Below are positions 22,935 through 35,900 of a stretch of DNA of 64,000 nt, piece by piece; within the stretch, counting starts at the first letter, position 1; every line of letters starts with the position of its first letter. The DNA lies in the NCBI GenBank assembly GCA_951799425.1, contig OX637396.1:34898701-34962700 (forward strand). Direction: 5' to 3'. The position numbers and the translations under genes are program-made. Source of the DNA: Ilex aquifolium. Taxonomy: Eukaryota > Streptophyta > Magnoliopsida > Aquifoliales > Aquifoliaceae. A model generated the notes under the pieces. The model saw only the letters and a program-made list of their open reading frames with translations, was not told the origin of the DNA and searched no databases.

Positions 22935-23230
22935 AGTCATATACTTCTCATCATGTCTTTAAGGATGCGGTCATGCCTTTCAGTCACATCATTCTGTTCA
23001 AGACTATCACATATGGTATATTGGGTAACAATCCCACATTTTTTAAAGTACTTGATAAATGGTCCCAAATGCTATCTAGACACATCATGTTTGTCATAAT
23101 ACTCACCATCATGGGCAAACCTAACAATTTTGATGACTTTTCCTAATTTTTTCTCTACCTCAGTCTTAAAAATTTTACACTTTTCAAGAATATTAGATTT
23201 TTTATTAATTAAATAAATATATCTATAACT
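22935..23230 (-). mobile_element. Ty1/copia integrase fragment, minus strand
   Basis: The minus-strand translation gives pieces of a copia integrase core: a GKVIKIVRFAHDGEYY stretch, then LGPFIKYFKKCGIVTQYT and EQNDVTERHDRILKDM. The expected catalytic Asp/Glu neighbourhood is altered (an SDRGGE-type motif has become AHDGE) and at least two stops are present. No LTRs are attached. It faces the plus-strand copia fragment that begins 190 bases later. Confidence 0.8.
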
Positions 23231-23267
23231 ATAGAAATTATCAATAAATATAATAAATATTTATTAC

Positions 23268-23413
23268 CACATGTTAGAATATTTTAACTAAAAGAGTGTT
23301 TTTTATGTGTGGGAACTCAATTCTACATCGACTACATAACCAAAGATATTTGAGTATATATATAGACTAGTGTTATCTAGCCCTTGAATCAAAGAGAGGT
23401 CTTGGGACTCTCA
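23268..23413 (+). mobile_element. Possible LTR or junction fragment between the copia pieces
   Basis: TGTTAGAATATTTTAAC, then an ACATCGACTACATAACC phrase and GAGTATATATATAGAC resemble the U3 part of a copia LTR. Only one copy exists and no TG/CA end pair can be defined. Confidence 0.3.
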
Positions 23414-23424
23414 CGTGCGCAGGG

Positions 23425-24876
23425 GTGGGAATAGTTCATAGAAAAATTAAACGATTTAGAAATGATAGAGGTAGAGAGTATGAATCACTTGGATTAATTG
23501 AACATATACAGTCTTTAGGAATAGTTCATGAAACCACACCACCATACTCTCCTCGATCTAATGGTGTAGCTGAACGTAAAAATAGAACTTTGATCAACCT
23601 AACCAATTCTATGTTAGCTAGTTCTAGTGCACCTAAAAATTTGTGGGGAGAAGCAGTTTTAACTGGAAATTATGTCATGAATAGAGTTCCTCGTAAACAA
23701 AATCTAGTTACTCCTTATGAACTTTGGAGGAAAAGAAAGCCTAATTTGAATTACATTAGAGTGTGGGGCTGTTTAGCTTATGTTAGGATGACTGATCCTA
23801 AAATTCCTAAATTAGGAATAAGAGCATCTAGATGTGTATTCATTGGATATGCACTAGCTAGTAAAGCATATAGATTTTTAGACTTAAAGAATAATGTGGT
23901 AATTGAATCATTAGATGCTATATTTCATGAAGATAAATTCCCTTTTAAATATAAAAATAGTGGGGGTAATGATAATATGCCAAAGCCTAGTGATATTCCT
24001 AGTTCATCATTGACCGAAAATATAGAATAAAAAGAATATGAACCTAGGAGGAGTAAGAGGAGTAGAGTAGAAAAAGACTTTGGTTCAGATTACATTGTTT
24101 ATAATGTTGAAGGGGATCCAACCAATTTACAAGAAGCCTTAATATCTCCCAATTCAGACTTATGGAGAGAAGCTGTAAATGATGAATATGATTCACTCAT
24201 AACAAACAAAACATGAAAATTGGTAGATTTACCTCCTGGTTGTAAAACTATAGGTTGCAAATGGGTGTTAAAGAGAAAGCTCAAATCTGATGGAACGATA
24301 GATAATTATAAAGCGAGGTTAGTAGCTAAAGGTTTTAAACAAAAGGAAGATTTAGATTTCTTTGATACGTTTTCTCCTGTCTCTAGAATTACATCCATAA
24401 GATTGCTAATATCTATAGTTGCTATACATAATTTAGAAATACATCAAACGGATGTAAAAACAGCTTTTTTGAATGGTGATCTAGAGGAAGAAATTTATAT
24501 GGATCAACCAGAAGGGTTTATTCAACAAGGTCATGAAAATAAAGTTTGTAAATTAACTAAAACTTTATATGACCTTAAACAAGCACCCAAGCAATGGCAC
24601 GAAAAATTTGATCAATGTGTTTTAGCTAATGGGTTTAAGGCTAATGAGAGTGACAAATGTATTTATTCAAAGTCTGAAAATGGTGAACATATCATTATTT
24701 GTTTATATGTTGATGATCTTTTGATATTTGTCACTAGCTTATATGTGATTGAGACTACCAAGGTTTTACTAAACAAAAATTTTGATATGAAAGACTTGGG
24801 TCAAGCAAATGTGATTCTTGGCATGAAAATCACAAAGAGCATTGATGGAATTATGCTTGATCAATCTCATTATTAG
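23425..24876 (+). mobile_element. Ty1/copia polyprotein fragment (integrase C-part to reverse transcriptase)
   Basis: One reading frame covers the C-terminal half of integrase (RNDRGREY, TPPYSPRSNGVAERKNRTL, LWGEAV, then WGCLAYVR and GIRASRCVFIGYA) and runs into reverse transcriptase (WKLVDLPPG region, KWVLKRKLKSDG, YKARLVAKGF, QTDVKTAFLNGDLEE, GLKQAPKQWH-like, and the catalytic YVDDLLIF). Two in-frame stops break it: TAA at 24028-24030 and a TGA at 24214-24216 where Trp is expected. It lacks gag, protease, the N-part of integrase, the end of RT, RNase H and LTRs. Sequence quality between the stops suggests a fairly recent fragment. Confidence 0.92.
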
Positions 24877-24879
24877 TCT

Positions 24880-25710
24880 TTCGCTGTGTCACCTTGAGAC
24901 TAGGTCATAATTGATTTATCTTTCATGAATTCTCTAGTTCTAATGTGAATGACTTCCTTTTGATCGGACTTGTGAGAAGATTAGTCTAAATACGTGTAAA
25001 CTGACTTACATATTTTTTACAATAATACGAAAAAAAAAATGGTAATTTACAAAGCACATGCTTTGGGACGAATTTTAAGTCTCTATCTAGACCAAGATAA
25101 TAAATACTTCTAATACAAAGGAAATAAGCACTAACTTAAGAGTCACAACTTCATTCTTATTCTCAATCTAGTCCTCTTTGCCAGAACACTAACAAGCTAA
25201 ATCGAAGAACTTGTTAATCTGTTTTCGTTTGAGGGACATGAAAGATGTTTGAGTTTATGGTTTTGATTGATAGGTATAAGGGCTTAATTGCTAAATTTTT
25301 AAAATTTAAAGATTCAATTGATGCGAAAATTAGTCCACCAAGTTAGGTGTTAAAGTTCTTAAATTTATGGGTTGAATTGAGATGAATGGAGGCTTAATCA
25401 TAGTGATCATTTGTGTAGTGTATTCAATAGCCCCAGGTATCTCTCTGCCCTCTCTCTCCACCGTCTTCCACAGTGCCACCACGCACCACCGTTTGCCATA
25501 ACGCCACCACCACCAACCCATCAACCAAATCCCCATCAATCAAACCCCAGGATCCCTACCATCAATAGCCCCATCGACCCACAACCGTTAGAAAAACCTA
25601 GCCAATCAAACCCTCAACCTCCACTTCGCGGAATGAATTAGCAAGGTATGCCATGGAGCCACCACAACGACCCACCAAAGACCAAAACCTCACCGATGAA
25701 TCCACTGTCT
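24880..25710. other. No gene seen
   Basis: Past the copia break the sequence is AT-rich and then, from 25410, C-rich (CCACCACC and CAATCAAACCC words). Frames here are short and compositionally biased on both strands, with no recognised family. Confidence 0.4.
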
Positions 25711-25714
25711 AGGT

Positions 25715-25728
25715 CCCCCCCCCCCCCC

Positions 25729-25763
<35 letters not shown>

Positions 25764-25765
25764 CT
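25715..25765. repeat. Poly(C)16 followed by (TC)n
   Basis: Sixteen C at 25715-25730, then about fourteen TC units. One of six long C-runs in the window, all on the plus strand. Confidence 0.95.
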
Positions 25766-26251
25766 GTCTTCATCACTCTTGACACAACACACAACACACA
25801 GCACACAGCACTCACAACGCACGCACTACACACAAACAGCTCTCCTCCTCTCCTCCATGACTACAACATGTTTGTAATATTGCTTCAATGATATTTTTTC
25901 GTTGAATTGAATTTTTTTTTTTTTTTAAACTGAGTGTGCTTTGGGTTTGCCTGATTAAGTTTGATTGCTCTGGATTTGAATTTCTTTGATGAATTTTTTT
26001 ATGTATCATGAAGGCCTTTTTGTTACAATAAACCTTGATGGAGTTCTAACCGACTTTTCTTTGTATGTTAGTCCTCGTTGTCAGTGTGCGAATGGTGAAA
26101 TTGATGCGAGGAGGATGTGAATGCATAGACAGTAATATGCAAACTGTTTTTTGGTAGTAGAAAGCCTAACATGAAAACTGTTTTTTTTCCCTTTCAGAAG
26201 GTAGGATGAAAACTATTTTTTGGTATTAGAATGTTTGTTGTTTTAATGTAT

Positions 26252-26350
26252 GCAGCTTTGTATGTGAAATGTGGTGATCATGTTAATGGCCACCAATTGT
26301 TCAAAGAAATGCCCAAAAGCAACGTAGTGTAATGGACAGCCCTCATACCC
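26252..26350 (+). pseudogene. PPR-protein fragment (E/PLS-type repeat)
   Basis: The translation AALYVKCGDHVNGHQLFKEM, then PKSNVV, a TAA, and WTALI has the hallmark spacing of a plant PLS-class pentatricopeptide repeat (ALxxxYxKCGxxxxAxxLFxEMPxxNVVSWTALI). The Ser codon before Trp is a stop. Only about one repeat is left. Family members are organellar RNA-binding factors. This scrap cannot function. Confidence 0.75.
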
Positions 26351-26359
26351 CATCGAGTT

Positions 26360-29165
26360 AACCAACAACAACCACCAGGTAACTCTCTATCTCCCCCTCT
26401 CTATCTCTCCCTACTTCAATTTCTCTGCTACGCCAGCAGCCTACAGCCACTACTGCACTGCCTTCTGCCCTTCATCCTCTACTTGAACCCCATACGGACG
26501 AAGAACAATGCTTTCTGGTATTTTTTCTGTGTTGTTAATTTTTGATATATTTGTGAACTTATTCTCATTTTTTCGGTTTCCTATTTGTGGTGGGTGAAAT
26601 CAATTTTTGGTACTTTTGCGTTAGTCTATTTTGAACTTGATGCGCGTTTTCAAAATTTCAAACCTTGGTGTGTCGATGACGATGCAAATGGCGATTGATT
26701 GGTTGGAAGGTTATGTGAACATGTTAGTTTACCAATTTCGTCCATTTATGCACATACATAAAATATTTGCCTTTGCTAAATATAATTTGTATTTTACCAG
26801 TGCTATGTAAACTTTTATAAGTTGAGCATTGCCTTTGGGGTTCAACCAGGTGTTCTTACTAAGTGGATTACCAGCAACTACTTCCAATTAATTTTTTGTC
26901 ACCATCTTTCGTATAGATCTTTGGAGAACAATCTTGAACAAGAACTAAGAGGTAAAACTTGCCTTAATTTGATTAAGTGATCTAATTGTGGCTGCATATT
27001 TTTGGTGGAGAGTGGGGGGTGGATTCTGCCTTCAGGTTAGCTAGAACTAAAAGTCTAATGATGGAGACATATTTTGGTTGAACTAAAAGTCTAATGATGG
27101 GTCACTCTTGGTTTGGTTGATTCAGTAACCTCAAATAAGGTGAATTTCTCCTTAATTTTCAACTTTTATTGATTTCATTGATGATTTGGAAGTATTTATT
27201 TATTTAAATTGGGGTTGGACTTTTGTATGTTGGGTTTTGGTGCCATGGAAGTCACGTAAATGCTACTTTTTCATAGTTGTAGAACAAGAGTGACCACATA
27301 CTTACACTCTTTTCATTCTTTGATCAACTGAAAGTGGCCCATTTTTAAAATTTTGTCTCCAATTATTCTTTGAATTTCATTTGTTTTACCTATTGATATA
27401 AAGGAATTTAATTTATTTATTTTGGTTCATAATTCATTTCCAGTTAATAATGGTAAAATTCCCACTCTTTGTGCTATTTTGAGTGGTCTATCTCTTCTCT
27501 ATTTTTACATTTTGGCTCTTCTAATTTTTGTTGCATCTGGGGCTTCCATTTAACTATTAGAACTAGGAGGCTGTCTTTGGCATGGGAGGGGGCTGCCAGC
27601 CTGCCAGTGGGGGTTGCGCAGGGGTGGAAGGGGCGGGTAGGAGTTGGGGTTGAAGGTATGCATGAGTGTGGCTCCAGCAACAAGTGATTAGTTATGCTTC
27701 GTCGTCACTCCAATTACTTGGTTAAGCAGGGTTGTCAAATACAAGCAATGAGCAGTATGCTTAGAGCAAAACTTTCAGATTGAAATTGGTTGGTTTTGAG
27801 ATTACAATCTGAATTCGTAAATCTTTGTCATGTTTAAGGTGATTAAAACTCATCCCTTAAATTCATTGTGTTTAAAATTCGCTGGGTTGTGCTTAATTGC
27901 GAGTTTTGTATCTATGTTGAAGTAGTAGTGTTATTGAACAAGTGGTTGAAGTTGGAGCTAAAGTTGATAATGAATCTTGAAATAAGGGATGCTTCTAATG
28001 TAACAGAGTGCATTTCATAGTTCAATATTGCTACTCATCTAATCACAACGAATTATCCCTCTGCAAATTTACTTTAAATTTAGGTGTAATTTCATCTGAT
28101 AATGAATTTTAGAAGTTCAAAATATTGCTTGAGCTATTCATTACGAGAAAGTTCATTTTGAGGTAGTTGTCTCTTATTCGATTTGAATTTGTTTTGTTAC
28201 GTGGGTTTGATTTTTTTGATTATTATTGAGACTTGATTACTTATTAGGTTGATGCTTTGTTCTAATCGCTACGTGGTATCACAAGGTAGTTTGAGGCCCT
28301 CAATGTATTTTTCCTGACATGTTTCACATGCACAAGTTATCCAACTTTTTCATATACCAAGTATATATGTTTTTCTTAACTTTCTCACATACCCTGTCTC
28401 TCTCTAAATTTCATGACAAATTGTTCATAATATTGAAAAAATGCTTCTACATTATTCTGATATCATATAAGTTGTCATTAATACTTTATTCAAACACTGG
28501 GTTAGTTTTTATTGACGATGAACTATGTGTGGGTGCATTGCGACTTTGGTTTCTCACGTGTAGAATGAAAAACATAACTTTGGATCTTATCGTTCTGATA
28601 TGTTTTTACTACTAAATATGACATTTGTCAAAGTTTACTCGATGGCAAATACACGGTCAGTTGGATATTAGTAGATGTAATAAGCCAATTCATTTACCGG
28701 ATAAATTTTTCTTATGGTCTTCATTAAGTCAATAATTTGAATAGATAATTTTCGTTTGTTGTTAGATTTTATTTGATAAATAGTTGTATTAAAGTAGTAC
28801 CGTGGCGTGATGACTTGAGTCGTGTTTCTTTAAATAAAAGTTTATTAATTTGATTATGTAGATTGTGTACATAGGTTAGTATTGTTCACGGGTTACGTTT
28901 CCAGAGGGATTTTGTCATTTCTTTTAAAAAAATAGTGGGTCTATATTTATTGGTGTTTTTTTTTTTTGGGTATTATAAAGTGCCTTTAGGCATGGTTAAT
29001 TGCTTGCGATTATTTTGTTTATGGTATAGTGTCTTCAGACATGAGTAATTACTAGTTTATATATATGGTAATGCGATCATGAAATCTATGCACTGTGGCC
29101 TTTGGTGAGTACTCTTTAAATGTAAAAGCCTACCAAATAGGAGTATTAATGGAAAGGAAATTTTG
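26360..29165. other. No gene seen
   Basis: Long AT-rich interval. Two almost identical phrases (ACTAAAAGTCTAATGATGG at about 27050 and 27080) show a short local duplication. A G-rich patch at 27580-27660 gives overlapping frames on both strands, none with family features. The 28319-28615 frame is hydrophobic but AT-driven. Nothing supportable as a gene. Confidence 0.4.
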
Positions 29166-29177
29166 TTGCACTAATTG

Positions 29178-30533
29178 TAGGGGTGGCAAATGGGTGGGTT
29201 GGGTTGGTTATGGGTTGGGTTAAATTGGATTGGGTTAAAAATAAATCAAATCCATTATTCACTCACCTAGTAAATGGGTTATAATGGGTTGGGTTTATAA
29301 CGGGTTGGGTTAAACCGATTAACCCATAAAATAATAAAATTCTTACTAGACACATTAGTACACCAAAACACAAACACATATACACATTAGTAGTACACCA
29401 AAATACAAATATACACACACACTAATACACCAAAGAACACACAAATTGATGCATTAAGGGTACGGTGTTATCTTTTTTTTTTTAATTTTTTTTTTTAAAA
29501 TTATTTTGAATTTTTTCCTTGTATTATGTTTAAACGTACGGTGTCACTGGTTTTTTTTTAATTTTTTTTAAAAAAAAATTATTTTGAATTTTTTCTTTGT
29601 ATTATGTTTAAGCGTACGGTGTTACCGATTTTTTTTTCAATTTTTTTTTAAAAATTATTTTAAATTTTTTCCTTGTATTATGTTTAAACGTACGGTGTCA
29701 CCGTTTTTTTTTTTTTTTTTTAAAATTATTTTGAATTTTTTTCTTGTATTATGTTTAAGCATACGATGTTACCAATTTTTTTTTTAATTTTTCTTTTAAA
29801 ATTATTTTAAATTTTTTCCTTACAGTATGTTTAAACGTACGGTGTCACCGGTTTTTTTTTTAATTTTTTTTTAAAAATTATTTTGAATTTTTTCCTTATA
29901 TTATGTTTAAACGTACAATGTCACCGGTTTTTTTTTTAATTTTTTTTTAAAAAAAATTATTTTGAATTTTTTCTTTGTATTATGTTTAAGCGAACGGTGT
30001 CACCGGTTTTTTTTTTTTTTTTATTTTTTTTTAAAAAAAAATTATTTTGAATTTTTTCTTTATATTATGTTTAAGCGTACGGTGTTACCGATTTTTTTTT
30101 TAATTTTTTTTTTTAAATTATTTTGAATTTTTTTCTTTTATTATGTTTAAACGTACGGTGTTACCGTTTTTTTTTTAAAAAAATTTTTGAATTTTTTTCT
30201 TGAATTATGTTTAAGCGTATGGTGTTACCGGTTTTTTAAAAAAAAAAAATTTTAGTGTATATGTGTGTATTTTTTGGTGTAATAGTGTGTGTATTTTTTG
30301 GTATATTAGTATATTTATTTAATTTTATTACTTGTGTTATTTAATAAAAAGATAAATATTCAACCCAATGGGTACCCATTTGTAATTCATATTAACCCGC
30401 TTAATTAAAATGAATCATATTACCCAACCTATTTAGAACCATATTAATTAATATAGGTACCCAACCCATTTATTTATGGTCGGGTTGGACGGATTAATGG
30501 GTAATGGGTAATGGGTTAAGATTGCCACCTCTA
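29178..30533. mobile_element. hAT-like element (1356 bp) containing a tandem array
   Basis: The ends TAGGGGTGGCAA and TTGCCACCTCTA are near-perfect inverted repeats, flanked by the 8-bp duplication ACTAATTG (29170-29177 and 30534-30541). Subterminal regions carry repeated GGGTTGGGTT on the left and AACCCAACC/ACCCATT on the right. The middle is a tandem array and there is no transposase. Confidence 0.88.
29455..30240. repeat. Tandem array, ~70-84 bp unit, about 10 copies
   Basis: Each unit has a poly(T) run, AATTATTTTGAATTTTTTC, then TATTATGTTTAAACGTACGG and TGT(C/T)ACCG. The TATGTTTAA word recurs at about 29526, 29604, 29682, 29750, 29827, 29904, 29980, 30066, 30144 and 30208. Length variation sits in the T/A runs. 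An open frame at 29584-29787 is a by-product. Confidence 0.9.
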
Positions 30534-30544
30534 ACTAATTGTAA

Positions 30545-31245
30545 TCCCAATCCATCAGAAATGAATATTTAATTTTGCACTCAACTTATATTTTTAAAAA
30601 TAAGAAAAGTTAACCCTTATCAAATCTTGCCAAACGGGTCAACCAATGACTTGAGTCAATTTATACCAACCCTTTGCAACCCATCAACGTACAGGATGGT
30701 TCATTTCTCTGTCAGCAAACCATGGTCATACCAGCAAAATGTGCTTTCATCATACAATTGCTTATTTCTATGCCGTCTACCATGTCTCAAATACTAGAAT
30801 CATTGACCTAGTTGCATAGCTCATCAATCCAACGAAAGGAAAATCCCAATTCATTCACACATCTAGATCAGAATAAAGAAGAGAATTATTAGGGAAATCT
30901 TTGAACTGGGAAGTTCAAGGAAAAATAGAGAATTATCTCACTCGCATAGATTTATTTCTTAGAACCAATACCATTGAAGTTATTGCTCCTGTCTTTTCAA
31001 AATTGAACTTACGGCAAAATTTCCTTCCTACTATGAGAATTTTTAACCTTTTTTCTCTTGTTTTTGAATTTTTTTTTATTGAAAGATTAAGGGTGCATTT
31101 GGTATCTGTTGTGATTCCTGTTTTTTTGTTTTTGTTTTTACTTTTCACAAAAATGAAAAACATATGCATGTTTGTTTATCATTTTATTTTTTAGTTGGTG
31201 AAAATGTTTTGAAAACAAAGCCAAATTTTGGAAACAAAAAAAACT
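30545..31245. other. No gene seen
   Basis: AT-rich. A GGGTGCATTTGGTATCTG motif at 31090 resembles the end of a common plant MITE class, but I found no partner end. Frames at 30901-31194 overlap on both strands and look random. Confidence 0.4.
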
Positions 31246-32636
31246 TTTTGTTTTTTTTTTTTTGGGTGGAACATGATAGCTATATTAACTGCATCATACA
31301 CACAAAATTACATAAGTCTTGGGTATGAAATACCCATTTGATCAGCTAGCAGCTGTTGTTTCATACAGTCCGAGGGTTCAAAAAAACCAAAATCCCCTCC
31401 TTAGTGCCTATCACTTCTAGCTAGGCCGTCAAGACACTGGTTGGATTCTTGCATCTCCGGCTTTATCCTCACCTCCTAGAACTGTTCCATTAGTCACCTG
31501 CAATCATTCAATAGAGAAGAATGACAATGGTTGGAAATTGATCAGATCTATGATCACCTGAGCATCGAAATTGATTGTCAACTTGGGTATCTGAAGCATT
31601 TCCGCCATTCTAAATCCCTCTCTCAGCGCCCTAAGTTCAGCAACCAAGCTTGTAGATCTGCCAATGTCCCCCTTGAAACATGCAATAAAGCTACCTGAGG
31701 TGTCCTGTATTAGACCACCCACCCCTGCTGGACCTGGGTTTCCCTTAGCAGATCCATCTGTGTTAGTTTGTTTCACCCTTCTGGTGGAGGTAGCCATTCA
31801 GCGTTCGAATCTCAAGGGGCCTGGTGGAGATGGAGTTGTACAATGGATTTCTAAGGCTCTTGTGATGTCTGTCTGGGCTACTTTCCTTGGGTTATGGTGT
31901 TCATTCTGGAACATAGTTTTGTTCCTATGGAACTAGATGGTGGCACAGGTAACGGGGAATAGGATTCCCATGAGAGGTGGTTGATCAAGGAGTTGGTATT
32001 GGATTGACAGTTGGTTTTGACTTTTGAGCCATTCTGCTAATGGTTTAAGGAACGAGGAGGTGAGGCTTGGGGGGATCCCGACTTCGTTCCAGACTATAGT
32101 TGCTTGGTCACAATCCTTCAAGACATGAATGGTAGTTTACTCATGGGCTCCACACAGGGTGCAGTCCATTTCTGGTATGATACTCCTATGATTTAGCGTC
32201 TAGTGGGGAGTCTGTCTTTTCCAGTGGGTCCTAGGAGTAATTCCCAACTTCCACACCCATTTCCAACCCTCTCTTTTATCATGTCTATTCTCCCATCCAA
32301 TGCAATTTTATAGGCAGATTTGGAGTTGAAATAACCGTTTGATGAGTATCCCCAAATCCACGCATCAGGTGTACTATTGTAAGTCTGGATAGGGGTAGCT
32401 TTAATTCAATCCTGAAGCATTTCAGGGAGAACAAAAGGTAGACTACCTAAATTCCAAGTCCCATTCTGAGATAGTAAGTGGCCCATTTTCCAGTCCTCTT
32501 CACCAGTGTTTAGGGGGCATTGGATCAGTGCCCTAAGAGGTTTCTGCTCTGCCCAAGTATCATACCAGAGGTCTGCTACCTGCCCATTCCTAATTATCCA
32601 AACAAAATTTTCCTACCCTTTTTCATGCTCTTCCAA

Positions 32637-32658
32637 CCCCCCCCCCCCCCCCCCCCCC
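32637..32658. repeat. Poly(C)22 run
   Basis: Homopolymer inside LINE ORF2 (poly(G) on the LINE sense strand). Confidence 0.95.
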
Positions 32659-32929
32659 GGTTTAGTGACCTCATACCAATTGACCAAATGGATTCTTTTT
32701 TTTTTTTCATCTGTTGAACCCCATAAGAAATTGCTAATAAGCCTTTCTAACTCATTAGTCATCACTCACTCTCTTTGGTTATTTTCCCACTTGCATATAG
32801 TATTGGGGGATTGCAGCAAAGACAGAGGAGATCAAGGTTGGCTTTCCACCCTCCAAGCCTTTGCTTGGCTTTCTATTCGAAATGGGGAAACCTAAGTACG
32901 ACTTTTGATTTTTGGAAGCTCGTTAACCT

Positions 32930-32948
32930 CCCCCCCCCCCCCCCCCCC
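32930..32948. repeat. Poly(C)19 run
   Basis: Second homopolymer in the same LINE, about 290 bases from the first. Confidence 0.95.
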
Positions 32949-35900
32949 AAAACAAGAAAAATCACTTGAACAAGTTTCCATATCTTATTTTTAACCGCTT
33001 GTTCAATCATGTGTGAAAGAATGTTCATGCAGATGCTGGATAGGTAGGGTGAAAGGGGTTCCCCTATTTGACCCCTCTGGTGGCTTGGAACCAATGGGTA
33101 ATGCTTCCATTCAACAAAATAGCAAACTGGGTAGATTCTACACAGGCCATTATGATATTGATAATATTTGATAGGAAATTGATTTTCTGGAAGGTATTGT
33201 TTAGGAAATTCCAATCAATCCTATTGTATGCCTTCTCAAGGCCTATCTTAATCATCATTGCCCTTTTTAACCCTTCTTTTTTGACCTGGTATGTAAGATT
33301 TCCTGGGTGATTATCACATTATCAATCCTCTACCTCCCTCAGATGAAATTTGCCTGGTAGGTGTATCCAATTTTTCAGGTGTAATTCTGTTATCCAGGAT
33401 TTTAGAGAGAATTTTTTAGATTGTGTTACACAAGTTGATGGGTCTAAACAAATTCAAAGATTGTGGGCTTTGAACTTTGGGGATTAGACGTAGCTACGAC
33501 CAAAGTGAAACGACAATAGGAGACTAAGTCGGATTTTCCTTCTTTTTTTTTCCAGGTAAGTTTGACCTGATCCCAATATGCATGAGGAATCAAATCCTGC
33601 TTGAAGTATTGGATCTCCTGTCTCAATTAAGAGGAGTCATGGAAGTTCAAAATCACGATCAATTTATTTTTCAAATCTTGCTGTGGCTGCACGAGCTCTT
33701 CCAGCGTGCCACAAATGACCTATGAAGAGGAAGAATATCCTAGAACAAAATGAGAAGTAGCTAACCAACTTCTAGGAGAGACATAATTGACTGCATTGAT
33801 CTTAGTAGCTATGCCACCCACGGAATTTAAAGACCTTGAAGGAGCATGAGTTATATATTCTGCAGAACGCCGTTCTTGGTTTTTGTTCTAAAAATCGTCT
33901 CCACAAATTCATGGATACCAGCACACACATGGTTCCACTTAGACTGGAAAAAGACAGGGTGGAAGCCATCTGGCCCACGTGCTTTCCTTGGCTTAAGCTA
34001 CCACAGAGTTGCCTTGATCTCTTCCATGTTTGTCAATTTAGCCAATTCAATTTTTTTCCCTTCCCCAATTTGACTAATCCTAGGCCACTGTGTCCCTTCC
34101 ATTTCCCAACCGTCCTCCAGATTAGGAGGTGAGGAGATTCCTTTATAGTGCTCCACCACCATTGATTTAATTTCCTATCTCTAAGTAATCTACTCACCCA
34201 CCTGGTTGTTTAGGCCTAGAAACCTATTTTTCCTCCTCTTAGCAACTGTGGTAGTATGAAAAAATTTGGTATCCTTATCTCCTAAATTTATCTAGTCCAC
34301 TCTCGACTATAAGGTCTAAAACTTCTCTTCTTGAGTTAGGATGGAGTTAAATTCCTTAGTTAGTTTCTTCTCCAGATTAAGCAGGAATTGGTTATGGTTT
34401 AGACAAATTGTTCTTTGGATACCATTTAGCCTGGCTAAGAGTCTCTTCTTTTTCTTGAAAATGTTCCCAAACTCTGCTTTATTCCATTCTTTTAACACAT
34501 GGACAAATTTTGGCAAAAGGTCATGTATATGTCCATTCCCTTGGCTTCGCCATTGTTCTTCCAGCCTATCAAAGGAGTTGTGACCAATCTACATAGCCTC
34601 AAATCTGAAGGGTTTTTCGTAGAATACTTGGGTATTGACAGAGTTAGGAAGGATTGGGCAAATGATCTAAGTGAGTTCGTATGAGGTGGGTGACGGTGGT
34701 ATCCGGGTGGTTGTGTAGCTAGTCTGGGTTACACCAAACCCTATCGATCCTCTGCATTACCAGGGCATCTAGGTCCCTGGCATTTGTCAATGTGAATCTC
34801 GGCCCTAAGAAACTCAAATGCAGTATCCCTACGACAGTTTACGGGCTTCCCTTCCAGGATTCATGACTTCGTTAAAATCCTCAACAATTAGCCCACCCTG
34901 TACACTCCATCCAATTGTAAGGAGGTGCTGATAGCTTCTGTGCATTGGCCTCACCAACTCGAGTTTCTGAAATGATAACCACATTTGACTGATTCATCTT
35001 GATAAGACCCATTAGTGTTGATCTAAACTCGGGATGGCTTGATCCCTTGCAATTCCAGCACAAAATTTTCATTTCCTCCATCATCATAGCTTTCAAATCT
35101 CTAGCTGGGAAATCAATCATTAGCTCATGATCTTGTTCCTCCTCCTTCCATTGTGGTCCCAATACTCTCCATACATCTGAGTACCATCGCGGTGTCATCG
35201 TCATCTGATGTTCCATCACTCCCAATTCCATTTTCAGTGCGGATATGATGATTACTCGAGCCCTTAGAAGTCCCTTTGGAATATATAACAAGTGCACCTT
35301 GTTTATGTGACTTAAAACATCTTGCGTACGATTGGTTGTCCCTCCGGTTCTTCCTAGCTTGCCAAAACTCCTAGATTTTCCATTGCTAAGTAGGCTAATA
35401 ACTTCATTTTGAGTGCCTCTTTTTTGGTCTCTGGATAGTATTCGCTCAGATCCATCTAATTTAACTCCCTCTCTATGGCCTCTAGGGTCCATCGTGACTG
35501 CCTTGGCGACCCTTTGTCAGGTGAAGCCTTGCCTTGTGGAGCCATTCCTCGTTTTTCTCTAGCAGTGTCTCCTACGCCTTCCTCACCTTGGAGTCATACC
35601 ATCCCATACATGACTGGGATCCCATAGTAGGTATCGGATGATCTCGTAGTCTAGTTGGATCACTTGATTCTTGATCCTCAATATCCATGGGTAGGTGTTG
35701 TTATTGGGTTAAGAGGATGTGGAATTGGTTTTGCAATGCTTGCAGAGGTGTCTGCTTGGATGAAATTTCATGCTCTATTCTGCTGTAATGTTTTTTCCAT
35801 CAGCGTGGGGGGCTGGGTTTGTCAAAGACTTTGGTTTGGTGTGATTGGATGGTGGCAGGTCCATGTCGCCGACGATATCTTTGGAGGGGATTATGACTAG

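Larger units (their letters stand above)
31504..35072 (-). pseudogene. LINE ORF2: endonuclease / reverse transcriptase / RNase H, broken
   Basis: It would cut target DNA and copy the LINE RNA. The start MKILCWNCKG at 35072 is the typical beginning of the APE-type endonuclease, followed by VVIISETRV. The reverse transcriptase shows LEKAYNRIDWNFL (the family's DFEKAYDxxxW) at about 33240 and GEPLSPYL at about 33050. A TLCG...HVLKDC zinc-binding motif at about 32150 contains a stop. RNase H at 31797-31504 retains the TDGSAKGNPGPAGVGG start, the AELRAL Glu and a FDAQ at the second Asp position. The frame is broken many times and cannot make one protein. Confidence 0.85.

Noticed and set aside
27469-27687. 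Overlapping 70-codon frames on opposite strands in a G-rich patch
   Set aside because: Mirror-image open frames over the same bases with no recognisable domain. Compositional.
29584-29787. 67-codon Phe-rich frame with internal repeats
   Set aside because: It is a translation of the T-rich tandem array inside the hAT-like element.
29455-30240. CRISPR-like regularly spaced repeats
   Set aside because: The array is head-to-tail minisatellite DNA without unique spacers, inside a eukaryotic transposon.
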